In this document: piece after piece, positions 35,036 through 43,486 of the stretch
Numbering within the stretch: the stretch's first letter is position 1
Layout of the letters: every line of letters begins with the position of its first letter
Source: Streptomyces macrolidinus
GTDB taxonomy: Bacteria > Actinomycetota > Actinomycetes > Streptomycetales > Streptomycetaceae
DNA: 64,000 nucleotides
Direction of reading: 5' to 3'
Assembly (NCBI RefSeq): GCF_023887685.1
Contig: NZ_JAMWMR010000003.1
Coordinates: 124,001-188,000, forward strand
Program-made: the position numbers and the translations under genes
Notes under the pieces: model-generated
What the model was told of the DNA's origin: nothing
Database searches by the model: none
Seen by the model: only the letters and a program-made list of their open reading frames with translations

Positions 35036-35075
35036 AGTGGCTAATGCCACTATCCAGCAAGTGGCTAATGCCACT
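35036..35075. promoter_or_regulatory. Two tandem 16-bp palindromic operators
   Basis: AGTGGCTAATGCCACT occurs twice without change, at 35036-35051 and 35060-35075, 24 bp apart (just over two helical turns). A TTGCGA (35024-35029) and CACTAT (35048-35053) could form a promoter overlapped by the first copy. The third, one-mismatch copy is in the GntR promoter, so these are the likely GntR sites controlling the small ORF and HATPase genes. Confidence 0.7.
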
Positions 35076-35128
35076 TGAGCGGAACGGGCACGTCGCAACG
35101 AATCGGTGGTCGGATCGGGGGCTCGCTT

Positions 35129-35275
35129 ATGCCGGGAAGTGTCGAGGCGCGATTGGAAGAGTGCTTCGGTTCCTGCACGGTGCTGGCGCTCTTCGCGGCC
35201 GACGGCGACGCCGTGCCCCGTCGAAGCGACGCCGCCTCGACGGCGGCGGCAGCGGCAAGGAGTGAGCGCGGATGA
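35129..35275 (+). CDS. Small ORF coupled to HATPase gene
   Basis: A 48-residue peptide (MPGSVEARLEECFGSCTVLA, then an Ala/Arg-rich tail). Its TGA overlaps the HATPase start as ATGA, and it lies just after the double operator. A TTG at 35075 would lengthen it. Two Cys four residues apart sit in an otherwise helical sequence. Function unknown; the overlap is the main support. Confidence 0.5.
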   Translation: MPGSVEARLEECFGSCTVLALFAADGDAVPRRSDAASTAAAAARSERG

Positions 35276-35709
35276 CCTACACCATCGACCACTACAACGG
35301 CCAAAGTTCAGCACGGCTCGGAGCGATGACCTTGCAACCGGCGCCAGAGTCCGTACCCCGGGCTCGGCGCTGGTTCCGGAGGTTCATCGCTCCCCACAAC
35401 CCGTCCTGCTCGGTGGATGATTGCGCGTTGATGATCTCGGAGCTGGTGACGAACGCCATCCTGTACGGGCGGTCGGACGAAGCTTGGCTGGTGCGCGTGG
35501 AATGGTACCGAGACGGAACCTCGTTGCGGGTCGAGGTGCACAATCCCGGGTTCCCCGCGAGCGTACGTATGCGGCACCCGGAGGCGAACGACGCTCACGG
35601 GCGAGGACTGCTCCTGGTCGGCTCCATCGCCGACTCCTGGCACTCCGGGCCCAGTCGCTTTGGTGGAACGGTGGTCTCGTTCGTCGTGGCTGAGGCCTGG
35701 CCGTCCTGA
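35272..35709 (+). CDS. Anti-sigma-factor-like HATPase (RsbW/SpoIIAB-type)
   Basis: A 145-residue single-domain ATP-binding protein. The N box is DDCALMISELVTNAILYG (about 48-65), the G1 region VEVHNPGFPA, and the G2 box GRGLLLVGSIADSWHS. This is the GHKL kinase fold shared by the many Streptomyces anti-sigma regulators; no partner sigma or anti-anti-sigma gene is adjacent. AAGGAG is 10 bases upstream of ATG 35272. Codon use is closer to the core than that of the R-M genes. Confidence 0.85.
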   Translation: MTYTIDHYNGQSSARLGAMTLQPAPESVPRARRWFRRFIAPHNPSCSVDDCALMISELVTNAILYGRSDEAWLVRVEWYRDGTSLRVEVHNPGFPASVRMRHPEANDAHGRGLLLVGSIADSWHSGPSRFGGTVVSFVVAEAWPS

Positions 35710-36126
35710 GGGAGGGTCGCTTCTGCTTGGGCGCCTGTCTCCGATCGAGCGCGTACCAGTTCGGCAGCGCCCTGTGATCTTCGGAGGCCTTATGGGCTTG
35801 CTGTTTGTCCCTCGATGGAGCCGGGACCGCCCGCAAAGCTCCTCTGGGAGGAACAGAGCTGGAACGTGATCTTCGTCAGGAAGCCCAAGAGGAGATCTCG
35901 ATCAGCCGCTCAGGGCTGGGTCGCCACGGGTCGGGCATGGTGCGGTGTCTGCGTCCTCGCTTCGATGAGTGGATGTAGTGCGAGGGCGTGCAGGCGGGTG
36001 ACTTCGGATCTTGGTGTCTGAGGTGCAACGATGCCTCGTGGACGCGCAGAGCGCGGCGCATGCCTGTTCATGAATGGCCCACGGACCCCGGCATTCGCCT
36101 GGTCAGAGCACGTCTGCACATACGCG
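35710..36126. other. Gene-poor stretch next to tRNA-Arg
   Basis: About 420 bp with no convincing gene: all frames of 60-70 codons lack ribosome sites, family similarity and GC-ending codons. This is where an integrase or excisionase would be expected if an integrative element sat in the tRNA, but none is present. It is probably decayed element sequence. Confidence 0.45.
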
Positions 36127-36166
36127 AAGACCCCGGCCTCAGCGTTTCCGCTGGTGACGGGGTCTT
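36127..36166 (-). terminator. Terminator downstream of tRNA-Arg
   Basis: A stem of AAGACCCCG (36127-36135) and CGGGGTCTT (36158-36166) with an inner CAGCG/CGCTG pairing lies 18 bp beyond the tRNA 3' end, ending the tRNA transcript. Confidence 0.75.
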
Positions 36167-36184
36167 TGGGCACCTCATGAAGGG

Positions 36185-36256
36185 TGCCCCCGGCAGGATT
36201 CGAACCTGCGCACACGGCTCCGGAGGCCGTTGCTCTATCCCCTGAGCTACGGGGGC
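36185..36256 (-). tRNA. tRNA-Arg(CCG)
   Basis: A 72-nt cloverleaf. Acceptor GCCCCCG (36250-36256) pairs with CGGGGGC (36186-36192), discriminator A at 36185. D arm AGCTCAGGGGATAGAGC, anticodon stem ACGGC/GCCGT with loop CTCCGGA giving anticodon CCG, and T arm with GGTTCGAATCC. CCA is not encoded. tRNA 3' ends are the usual target of actinobacterial integrative elements, and accessory DNA lies directly beyond this one. Confidence 0.97.
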
Positions 36257-36412
36257 GTGTCTGCTGCTTTCTGCGGCGACGGGTAGAACCCTACCAGCTC
36301 TTTCCGGGTCGTCAGGAACGGGTTGTCGGGCGGTTGCGTGGGGAGGGCCCCGGACGGGGTGGAAGTGGGGAAAACCCGGACGCGGTGCCGTCGGTCGACC
36401 TACTCTCGAGTT

Positions 36413-36922
36413 GTGTCAGGCGCGTCCGGCCGGGTTCTTGTTGTGGACGACAACAAGGTCATCCGGCAACTGATCAGGGTCAACCTCGAGCTGGAGGGGC
36501 TTGAGGTCGTGACCGCGGCTGACGGCGCCGAGTGTCTGGACGTCGTCCATCAGGTGCGGCCCGATGTCGTCACCCTCGACGTGGTCATGCCCCGGCTGGA
36601 CGGGCTGCGGGCCGCCGCGCGGCTCCGTTCCGATCCCCGTACGCGCGAGCTGCCCCTCGTCATCGTCAGCGCCTGTACGCAGCACGAAGTCGCCGGCGGT
36701 CTCGGTGTCGGCGTGGACGCCTTCCTCGCCAAGCCCTTCGATCCGGCCGAACTTGTTCAAGTCGTACGGGAGTTGATGGGGCGTCATCGTCGTCGGGATG
36801 TTCAATGGGACCAGCCGCGTTTCGAGTCCGCCCAACATGCCGAACGCTCTGAGTACGTCAAGCACGTCAAGCGTCCCGGGCTCCCTGGTGGTGCCGGGCA
36901 TACGGGGCATGTGAGCGGTTGA
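36413..36922 (+). CDS. Single-domain response regulator
   Basis: A 169-residue receiver protein. GTG at 36413 begins VSGASGRVLVVDDNKVIRQ. Acidic pair DD at 11-12, phospho-acceptor Asp in VVTLDVVMPRLDG (about 55), Ser in VIVSAC, and Lys in LAKPF. After the receiver (~125) a 40-residue basic tail replaces an output domain, so it probably acts by protein contact. TACTCT at 36401-36406 places a transcription start near the GTG itself, so the message may be leaderless. No kinase is adjacent. Confidence 0.9.
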   Translation: MSGASGRVLVVDDNKVIRQLIRVNLELEGLEVVTAADGAECLDVVHQVRPDVVTLDVVMPRLDGLRAAARLRSDPRTRELPLVIVSACTQHEVAGGLGVGVDAFLAKPFDPAELVQVVRELMGRHRRRDVQWDQPRFESAQHAERSEYVKHVKRPGLPGGAGHTGHVSG

Positions 36923-37068
36923 GTGGGTGGGTGCCTTGGTCGCCTTGGTCGCCTTGGCCGCCTGCTGGTCTGCGTCCCCTGCCCAGCCTCGGTCGACTGC
37001 AGGCCTCCCCCTCTGCCCCGCCCGAACCGACTCGCAAACCCACCCCTCTCCTCCCCTACCCTTGTCCC

Positions 37069-38052
37069 GTGACCCCCGTCGAGCTCTCCCGTACCGTGCT
37101 GTGCGCGGTGCGTTGTGCTGTGGACGCGGGGGAGCTGCGGGTGGCCGTGCCCCCGCGGGTCGTTGTCGCTCCGCCCCGGCCCGGTGGGCGTGGTGACTAC
37201 GCCACCAACATCGCCCTCCAGCTCGCCCGGCCCGCCGGGCAGCCGCCGCTTCGGGTCGCCGAGATCCTGCGGTCCCGTATCAGCAGTGCCCCCGGTATCG
37301 CCGACGTCGAGATCACCGGGCCCGGGTTCCTCAACATCCATCTGGAACCCGCCACCGCGACCGCCGCCCTCGTCCGCGAGATTCTCCACCGCCGCTCACC
37401 GGCCACACCGACCAGCGGCGACGACTCCCTCACCCTCCGCATCCCCCACGACCCCCGCGCCCTCGCCGTCGCCGACGCCCTCGTCCGTATCCTCGCCACG
37501 CAGGGCAGCCGCGCCGATGTCCGGTACGCGCGTCCCGGTGAGCCGTGCGAGGTGCGGCCCGTTCCCGCCGCCGGGGACCCCACCCCTCTCGGTCCCGACG
37601 CCGCTCGCTGGGCGCTGCTGTATCCCGCCGCGCACGACCGGCCCCGGATCGGCGGTGAGCATCTGGTGCAGCGCGAGAGCAACCCTCTCTTCCGTGTGCG
37701 CTACGCCCACTCCCGCGCCCGTGCGCTCGTCCGCAACGCCGAGCGGCTGGGATTCGACAGCGTTCCCGGTGAGGTGGGTGATGTACCCGAGGCCGGGCCG
37801 CTCGTCCGCACCCTCGCCGAGTACCCCAACGCCCTGACCCAGGCGGCAGCCCACCGCGCGCCCGATCGGCTCGCCCGGCATCTGGTCGCCGTCGCCGATG
37901 CCCTGCTCGCCTTCCAGCACACCGTGCTTCCGCTCGGCGACGAGAAACCCTCGGCCGCCCACCGGGCCCGGCTCGCGCTCGCCGAAGCCGCCGGGACGGT
38001 GCTCGCCGGCGGCCTGTCCCTGCTCGGCATCAGCGCCCCTGACTACCTCTGA
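37069..38052 (+). CDS. nrtL: ArgS-related anticodon-binding protein NrtL
   Basis: A 327-residue arginyl-tRNA synthetase paralogue. The N-terminal part has the ArgS additional domain (GDYATNIALQLARPAGQPP, then VEITGPGFLNIHL). The C-terminal ~150 residues are a DALR-type anticodon-binding domain (LVQRESNPLFRVRYAHSRARAL, then VADALLAFQHTVLPLG). The catalytic Rossmann domain with HIGH and KMSK is absent, so it cannot charge tRNA. GTG at 37069 is preceded by TACCCT (37057-37062), consistent with a leaderless transcript. It lies 0.8 kb from tRNA-Arg and 24 bp before lysA, possibly one operon. Confidence 0.85.
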   Translation: MTPVELSRTVLCAVRCAVDAGELRVAVPPRVVVAPPRPGGRGDYATNIALQLARPAGQPPLRVAEILRSRISSAPGIADVEITGPGFLNIHLEPATATAALVREILHRRSPATPTSGDDSLTLRIPHDPRALAVADALVRILATQGSRADVRYARPGEPCEVRPVPAAGDPTPLGPDAARWALLYPAAHDRPRIGGEHLVQRESNPLFRVRYAHSRARALVRNAERLGFDSVPGEVGDVPEAGPLVRTLAEYPNALTQAAAHRAPDRLARHLVAVADALLAFQHTVLPLGDEKPSAAHRARLALAEAAGTVLAGGLSLLGISAPDYL

Positions 38053-38076
38053 CCTGCGAGAAAGCCCCAGATCGAC

Positions 38077-39468
38077 ATGAGCCGTTCCGCACATCCCGCC
38101 GGGCCCCGCCACGCCGACGTCCTCCCCGAGGGCCACTACTCCGCCCCGCCCGCCGACCTCAACGCCCTCGACCCCAAGGTGTGGGCCCGGACCGTACGCC
38201 GTGACGCCGACGGCGTCATGACCGTCGGCGGTGTCGACGTCAAGACGCTCGCCGAGCGGTTCGGCACCCCCGCCTACTTCATCGACGAGGCCGACTTCCG
38301 GGCGCGGGCGCGGGCCTGGCGCACCGCCTTCGGGCCCGCCGCCGACGTGTTCTACGCGGGCAAGGCGTTCCTCTCCCGCGCCGTCGTGCGCTGGCTGTAC
38401 GAGGAGGGGCTCAACCTCGACGTCTGCTCCGGCGGCGAACTCACCACCGCCCTCCTCGCGGGCATGCCCGCCGACCGCATCGCCTTCCACGGCAACAACA
38501 AGTCCACCGAGGAGATCACCAAGGCCGTCGAGAGCGGCGTCGGGCGGATCGTCCTCGACTCCTTCCAGGAGATCGCGCGGGTCGCACACATCGCCTCCTC
38601 GCTCGGCAAGCGGCAGCGCGTGCTGATCCGTATCACCGTCGGCGTCGAGGCCCACACCCACGAGTTCATCGCCACCGCGCACGAGGACCAGAAGTTCGGG
38701 ATCCCGCTCGCCGACGGACAGGCCGCCGAGGCCGTACGCCGCACCCTGCGGCTCGACGGGCTCGAACTCATCGGTATCCACAGCCACATCGGCTCGCAGA
38801 TCTTCGACATGTCGGGCTTCGAGGTGGCCGCCCACCGCGTCGTGGGGCTGCTCAGGGACCTGCGCGACGAGCACGGCGTCGAGCTTCCCGAGATCGACCT
38901 CGGCGGTGGCCTCGGCATCGCCTACACCAGCGACGACGACCCGCGCGAACCCCACGAGATCGCCAAGGCGCTGACCGAGATCGTCACCCGCGAGTGCGAG
39001 GCCGCCCGCCTGAGCACCCCCCGCATCTCCGTCGAACCCGGGCGCGCCATCGTCGGCCCCACCGCGTTCACGCTGTACGAGGTCGGCACCATCAAGCCGC
39101 TGGAGCGGCTGCGTACGTACGTCTCCGTCGACGGCGGCATGTCCGACAACATCCGCACCGCGCTGTACGACGCCGAGTACAGCGTCGCGCTCGCCTCCCG
39201 CGCCTCCGACGCCGAGCCCATGCTGGTCCGGGTCGTCGGCAAGCACTGCGAGAGCGGGGACATCGTGGTGCGGGACGCCTTCCTGCCCGCCGACCTGGCC
39301 CCCGGCGACCTGCTCGCCGTGCCCGCCACGGGTGCGTACTGCCGCTCCATGGCCAGCAACTACAACCACGCGCTCCGCCCGCCCGTCGTCGCCGTGAGCG
39401 AGGGCGAGGCCCGGGTGATCGTCCGCCGCGAGACCGAGGAGGACCTGCTGCGTCTCGACGTCGGGTGA
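38077..39468 (+). CDS. lysA: Diaminopimelate decarboxylase
   Basis: A 463-residue PLP enzyme of alanine-racemase fold type III that converts meso-DAP to lysine, the last step of lysine synthesis. The PLP Lys is Lys96 in FYAGKAFLS; the HSHIGSQ motif (about 235), GGGLGIAY (about 275), EPGRAIVG (about 318), the catalytic-type Cys in HCESGDIVV and [10 protein letters not shown] near the end are all present. It follows nrtL by 24 bp. The 450 bp after it hold repeats and the hom leader. Confidence 0.97.
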   Translation: MSRSAHPAGPRHADVLPEGHYSAPPADLNALDPKVWARTVRRDADGVMTVGGVDVKTLAERFGTPAYFIDEADFRARARAWRTAFGPAADVFYAGKAFLSRAVVRWLYEEGLNLDVCSGGELTTALLAGMPADRIAFHGNNKSTEEITKAVESGVGRIVLDSFQEIARVAHIASSLGKRQRVLIRITVGVEAHTHEFIATAHEDQKFGIPLADGQAAEAVRRTLRLDGLELIGIHSHIGSQIFDMSGFEVAAHRVVGLLRDLRDEHGVELPEIDLGGGLGIAYTSDDDPREPHEIAKALTEIVTRECEAARLSTPRISVEPGRAIVGPTAFTLYEVGTIKPLERLRTYVSVDGGMSDNIRTALYDAEYSVALASRASDAEPMLVRVVGKHCESGDIVVRDAFLPADLAPGDLLAVPATGAYCRSMASNYNHALRPPVVAVSEGEARVIVRRETEEDLLRLDVG

Positions 39469-39557
39469 CGCGCGGAGCCCTCACGCCTCCGCGCGTCCGT
39501 CCCCACCCCGGGTGTCCCGGACGTCCGGGTGAGCGGCGTGGCGCCGCGGCGACAACC

Positions 39558-39765
39558 GGAGCCCCCGCACAGTGGGCTCCGGGCCTTCTGGCGTCCGGTG
39601 GCTGTCGGAAGCCCTCGCGACACGGGATCCGGGTCTCCAGGCGTCCGGCGGCTGCGGAGCCCCGCGCACGGGCTCTGGGCCCCCGGCCTCCGGAGGCCTC
39701 CAGGCTCCCCGCGCCACGGGCTCCGATGCTCCAGGCATCCGGAAGCTGTCGGAGCGCCCCCCGCC
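39558..39765. repeat. Degenerate ~48-bp tandem repeats between lysA and hom
   Basis: Four units start with GGGCTCC-like sequence at 39574, 39624, 39670 and 39718, plus a partial unit before. Spacings are 50, 46 and 48 bp, so no reading frame is kept. Each unit contains CAGGCGTCCGG-like and GGAGCCCCGCGC-like blocks that can pair with neighbours, so transcripts would fold strongly. The rest of the 450-bp gap (39469-39557, 39766-39816) shows no gene. Confidence 0.75.
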
Positions 39766-39816
39766 CCCCGGCTCCGGAAGATCTCCGCTCGGCGGGTGTC
39801 GGAAAACGAAAGAAAT

Positions 39817-39865
39817 GTCTCACGATCCGGACCAGGGGCGGAAAGTGTCGTCCGGTGAGTGAGAC
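39817..39865 (+). promoter_or_regulatory. Structured leader upstream of hom
   Basis: A two-part stem: GTCTCAC (39817-39823) pairs with GTGAGAC (39859-39865), and CCGGAC (39828-39833) pairs with GTCCGG (39850-39855), separated by a roughly symmetric internal loop and capped by 16 bases. It ends 53 bp before the hom start. Direct repeats ACTGGTCAA follow at 39864-39872 and 39876-39884. It could be an RNA attenuator or a DNA operator for threonine/lysine control. Confidence 0.45.
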
Positions 39866-39918
39866 TGGTCAAAACACTGGTCAAGGAACCGGACCGCATG
39901 AGGAAACGAGGTCGGATG

Positions 39919-41262
39919 ATGCGTACGCGTCCGCTGAAGGTGGCGCTGCTGGGCTGTGGGGTTGTCGGCTCAGAGGTGGCGCGCATCATGACGACGCACG
40001 CCGACGACCTCACGGCCCGCATCGGCGCCCCCGTCGAGCTCGCGGGTGTCGCGGTCCGGCGGCCCTCCAAGGTGCGTGAGGGCATCGACCCCGCCCTCGT
40101 CACCACCGACGCCACCGCCCTCGTCAAACGCGGCGACATCGACGTGGTGGTCGAGGTCATCGGCGGTATCGAGCCCGCGCGGACCCTCATCACCACCGCC
40201 TTCGAACACGGCGCGTCGGTGGTCTCTGCCAACAAGGCCCTCCTGGCCCAGGACGGCGCCGCCCTCCATGCCGCCGCCGAGGAGCACGGCAAGGACCTGT
40301 ACTACGAGGCCGCCGTCGCCGGTGCCATCCCGCTGATCCGGCCGCTGCGCGAGTCCCTCGCCGGGGACAAGGTCAACCGCGTCCTCGGGATCGTCAACGG
40401 CACGACCAACTTCATCCTCGACAAGATGGACACCACGGGCGCCGGCTACCAGGAGGCCCTGGACGAGGCCACCGCTCTCGGGTACGCGGAGGCCGACCCC
40501 ACCGCCGACGTCGAGGGGTTCGACGCCGCAGCCAAGGCCGCCATCCTCGCCGGTATCGCCTTCCACACGCGCGTACGTCTCGACGACGTCTACCGCGAGG
40601 GGATGACCGAGGTCACCGCCGCCGACTTCGCCTCCGCCAAACAGATGGGCTGCACGATCAAGCTGCTCGCCATCTGCGAGCGCGCCGCCGACGGGGGCTC
40701 GGTCACCGCCCGCGTGCACCCCGCCATGATTCCGCTGACCCACCCGCTCGCCTCCGTACGGGGCGCGTACAACGCGGTCTTCGTGGAGTCGGACGCCGCG
40801 GGCCAGCTCATGTTCTACGGGCCCGGCGCGGGCGGTTCGCCGACCGCGTCCGCCGTCCTCGGCGATCTCGTGGCCGTCTGCCGCAACCGGCTCGGCAACA
40901 CCACCGGACCCGGCGAGTCCGCGTACGCGGCCCTGCCCGTCTCGCCCATGGGCGACGTCGTCACGCGCTACCACATCAGCCTCGACGTCGCCGACAAGCC
41001 GGGTGTCCTCGCCCAGGTCGCCACCGTCTTCGCCGAGCACGACGTCTCGATCGACACGGTGCGGCAGAAGGGCAGGAATCAGGGCAGCGGCGACGAAGTC
41101 GCCGTCGATCAGGGTGGTGGCGGGCGACGGGAGGGAGAGGCCTCCCTCGTCGTCGTCACCCATCGTGCGTCCGACGCCGCGCTGCGCGGGACCGTCGAGG
41201 CGCTGCGCAAGCTCGACACCGTGCGGGGTGTCGCCAGCACCATGCGGGTTGAAGGAGAGTAA
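39919..41262 (+). CDS. hom: Homoserine dehydrogenase
   Basis: A 447-residue NAD(P)-dependent enzyme reducing aspartate semialdehyde to homoserine. Rossmann motif LLGCGVVGSEVA (10-21), SANKALLAQ (about 103), the catalytic region GIVNGTTNFI and ALGYAEADPTADVEG, and a C-terminal ACT domain from about 362. ATG 39919 is favoured because GAGG lies 7 bases upstream. Odd feature: the ACT domain has an extra ~18 residues at about 387-405 (NQGSGDEVAVDQGGGGRRE) between SIDTVRQKGR and EASLVVVTH. Operon with thrC, 6 bp downstream. Confidence 0.96.
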   Translation: MRTRPLKVALLGCGVVGSEVARIMTTHADDLTARIGAPVELAGVAVRRPSKVREGIDPALVTTDATALVKRGDIDVVVEVIGGIEPARTLITTAFEHGASVVSANKALLAQDGAALHAAAEEHGKDLYYEAAVAGAIPLIRPLRESLAGDKVNRVLGIVNGTTNFILDKMDTTGAGYQEALDEATALGYAEADPTADVEGFDAAAKAAILAGIAFHTRVRLDDVYREGMTEVTAADFASAKQMGCTIKLLAICERAADGGSVTARVHPAMIPLTHPLASVRGAYNAVFVESDAAGQLMFYGPGAGGSPTASAVLGDLVAVCRNRLGNTTGPGESAYAALPVSPMGDVVTRYHISLDVADKPGVLAQVATVFAEHDVSIDTVRQKGRNQGSGDEVAVDQGGGGRREGEASLVVVTHRASDAALRGTVEALRKLDTVRGVASTMRVEGE

Positions 41263-41268
41263 CCAGCA

Positions 41269-42327
41269 ATGACTCACCAGTGGCGCGGAATCATCGAGGA
41301 GTACCGGGACCGGCTTCCGGTGTCCGACAGCACGCCCGTCGTGACGCTCCGCGAGGGCGGTACGCCGCTCGTGCCCGCGCAGGTGCTCTCCGAGCGCACG
41401 GGCTGCGAGGTCCACCTCAAGGTGGAGGGAGCCAACCCCACCGGGTCCTTCAAGGACCGCGGCATGACCATGGCCATCTCCAAGGCCAAGGAGGAGGGCG
41501 CCAAGGCGGTCATCTGCGCCTCCACCGGCAACACCTCCGCGTCGGCCGCCGCCTACGCCGTACGCGCGGGCATGGTCTCGGCGGTGCTCGTGCCGCAGGG
41601 CAAGATCGCGCTCGGCAAGATGGGCCAGGCCCTCGTGCACGGCGCCAAGATCCTCCAGGTCGACGGCAACTTCGACGACTGTCTGGACCTCGCCCGCGCG
41701 CTGTCCGACAACTACCCGGTGGCGCTGGTCAATTCGGTCAACCCGGTGCGCATCGAGGGCCAGAAGACCGCGGCCTTCGAGATCGTCGACATGCTCGGCG
41801 ACGCGCCCGACATCCATGTCCTCCCGGTCGGCAATGCGGGCAACATCACCGCTTACTGGAAGGGCTACAAGGAGTACGCCGCCGACGGCATCGCGCGGCA
41901 CACTCCGCGGATGTGGGGCTTCCAGGCCTCCGGTTCGGCGCCCATCGTGCGCGGCGAGGTCGTCAAGGACCCCTCGACCATCGCCACCGCGATCCGGATC
42001 GGCAACCCCGCCTCCTGGAAGTTCGCGCTGGCGGCCCGGGACGAGTCGGGCGGCCTCATCGACGAGGTGACGGACCGTGAGATCCTGCGCGCCTACCGGC
42101 TGTTGGCCTCCCAGGAGGGCGTCTTCGTCGAGCCCGCGTCCGCCGCGTCCGTCGCCGGTCTGCTGAAGGCGGCCGAGCAGGGCAAGGTCGACCCGGGCCA
42201 GCGGATCGTGTGTACGGTCACCGGCAACGGGCTCAAGGACCCCGACTGGGCCGTCGCGGGCGCCCCGCAGCCGGTCACGGTCCCGGTCGACGCGGCAACC
42301 GCGGCCGAGCGGCTCGGACTGGCGTAA
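41269..42327 (+). CDS. thrC: Threonine synthase
   Basis: A 352-residue PLP enzyme of fold type II converting O-phosphohomoserine to threonine. The PLP Lys is Lys62 in [27 protein letters not shown] follows, and the phosphate-binding [13 protein letters not shown] is at about 185. GAAGGAGAG precedes the ATG. It follows hom by 6 bp and is followed by a hairpin, so thrB is probably partly independent. Confidence 0.97.
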   Translation: MTHQWRGIIEEYRDRLPVSDSTPVVTLREGGTPLVPAQVLSERTGCEVHLKVEGANPTGSFKDRGMTMAISKAKEEGAKAVICASTGNTSASAAAYAVRAGMVSAVLVPQGKIALGKMGQALVHGAKILQVDGNFDDCLDLARALSDNYPVALVNSVNPVRIEGQKTAAFEIVDMLGDAPDIHVLPVGNAGNITAYWKGYKEYAADGIARHTPRMWGFQASGSAPIVRGEVVKDPSTIATAIRIGNPASWKFALAARDESGGLIDEVTDREILRAYRLLASQEGVFVEPASAASVAGLLKAAEQGKVDPGQRIVCTVTGNGLKDPDWAVAGAPQPVTVPVDAATAAERLGLA

Positions 42328-42337
42328 TCGGGGCGCT

Positions 42338-42356
42338 TGCGGGGGACGACCCCGCA
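42338..42356 (+). terminator. Stem-loop after thrC
   Basis: TGCGGGG (42338-42344) pairs perfectly with CCCCGCA (42350-42356) around a 5-base loop, 11 bp after the thrC stop. A possible thrB promoter lies about 90 bp further on, so this may be a terminator or partial terminator. Confidence 0.55.
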
Positions 42357-42421
42357 CGCCGCCCGACAGCGGATGCACAGGGGGCTTACGACACGCATCG
42401 TGCGCCTCCTGTGCGCCCTAT

Positions 42422-42450
42422 GTCGCCACAGAACCTTCCTTCGATAGGCT
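42422..42450 (+). promoter_or_regulatory. Possible thrB promoter
   Basis: TAGGCT at 42445-42450 matches the streptomycete -10 (TAGGAT). The matching -35 (GTCGCC at 42422-42427, 17-bp spacer) is weak. Its place between the thrC hairpin and thrB supports a separate promoter. Confidence 0.4.
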
Positions 42451-42568
42451 GTACTCAACCCGCCCGCCGCATATGCCGCGGTGCCGCGCCGTCCCTGCGG
42501 CCTTCGGGTCTTCCGTACGCATCGAGTGTCATTCGACCATCACGCAGCTCAAGGAGAGTCAACGAGCG

Positions 42569-43486
42569 ATGGCCGGTCCAGCGTTCCGCGCCGCCGCCGT
42601 CCGGGTGCGCGTCCCCGCCACCAGCGCCAACCTCGGGCCGGGCTTCGACGCCCTCGGCCTCGCGCTGGGGCTCTACGACGACGTGGTCGTCCGGGTGGCC
42701 GACTCCGGGCTGCACATCGACATCGCGGGTGAGGGCAGCCGGACGCTGCCGCGCGACGAGAGCCACCTCCTCGTACGATCCCTGCGCGCCGCCTTCGCCG
42801 CCCTCGGCGGGCAGCCGCGCGGCCTGGAGATCGTCTGCGCCAACCGCATTCCGCACGGCCGCGGCCTCGGCTCCTCCTCCGCCGCCATCTGCGCCGGCAT
42901 AGTCGCCGCCCGCGCCGTGACGATAGGCGGCGACAGTCGGCTCGACGACGCCGCGCTGCTCGAACTCGCCACCGAGATCGAGGGCCACCCCGACAACGTC
43001 GCGGCCTGTCTGCTCGGCGGGTTCACGCTCTCCTGGATGGACCGCGGCGCCGCGCGCGCGATCCGCCTGGACCCCGCCCGTTCCATCGTTCCGGTGGTTT
43101 TCGTGCCCGGGAAGCCCGTGCTGACCGAGACCGCGCGCGGACTGCTCCCGCGCGCCGTGCCGCACGTCGACGCTGCCGTCAACGCGGGCCGCGCCGCACT
43201 GCTCGTCGAGGCCCTGACCCGGCGCCCCGAGCTGCTGCTGCCCGCCACCGAGGACCGCCTCCACCAGGAATACCGGGCTCCGGCCATGCCGGAGAGCGCC
43301 GCGCTGGTGGAACGGCTGCGGGCGGACGGCATCCCCGCAGTGATCTCCGGCGCCGGACCCACGGTCCTGGCGCTGGCCGACGGCGACAGCGCCGACAAGG
43401 TGGCCGACCTGGCAGGTGAGGGATGGGCCGCCAACCGGCTTGACCTGGACAGTCAGGGAGCGTGCGTACTGCCGCTCGCGCCCTGA
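42569..43486 (+). CDS. thrB: Homoserine kinase
   Basis: A 305-residue GHMP kinase phosphorylating homoserine. N-terminal VPATSANLGPGFDALGLALG, the ATP loop PHGRGLGSSSAAICAG (about 95) and the C-terminal ISGAGPTVLAL (about 262) are the three GHMP motifs. ATG 42569 follows AAGGAG. It lies 241 bp after thrC. The order hom-thrC-thrB is standard in Streptomyces. Confidence 0.97.
   Translation: MAGPAFRAAAVRVRVPATSANLGPGFDALGLALGLYDDVVVRVADSGLHIDIAGEGSRTLPRDESHLLVRSLRAAFAALGGQPRGLEIVCANRIPHGRGLGSSSAAICAGIVAARAVTIGGDSRLDDAALLELATEIEGHPDNVAACLLGGFTLSWMDRGAARAIRLDPARSIVPVVFVPGKPVLTETARGLLPRAVPHVDAAVNAGRAALLVEALTRRPELLLPATEDRLHQEYRAPAMPESAALVERLRADGIPAVISGAGPTVLALADGDSADKVADLAGEGWAANRLDLDSQGACVLPLAP

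Noticed and set aside
35815..36021. 68-codon plus-strand frame in the gap before tRNA-Arg
   Set aside because: No ribosome site, no GC-ending codon bias and no recognisable similarity.
39558..39765. Repeat array considered as a CRISPR
   Set aside because: Units are degenerate, contiguous and without spacers; no cas genes.
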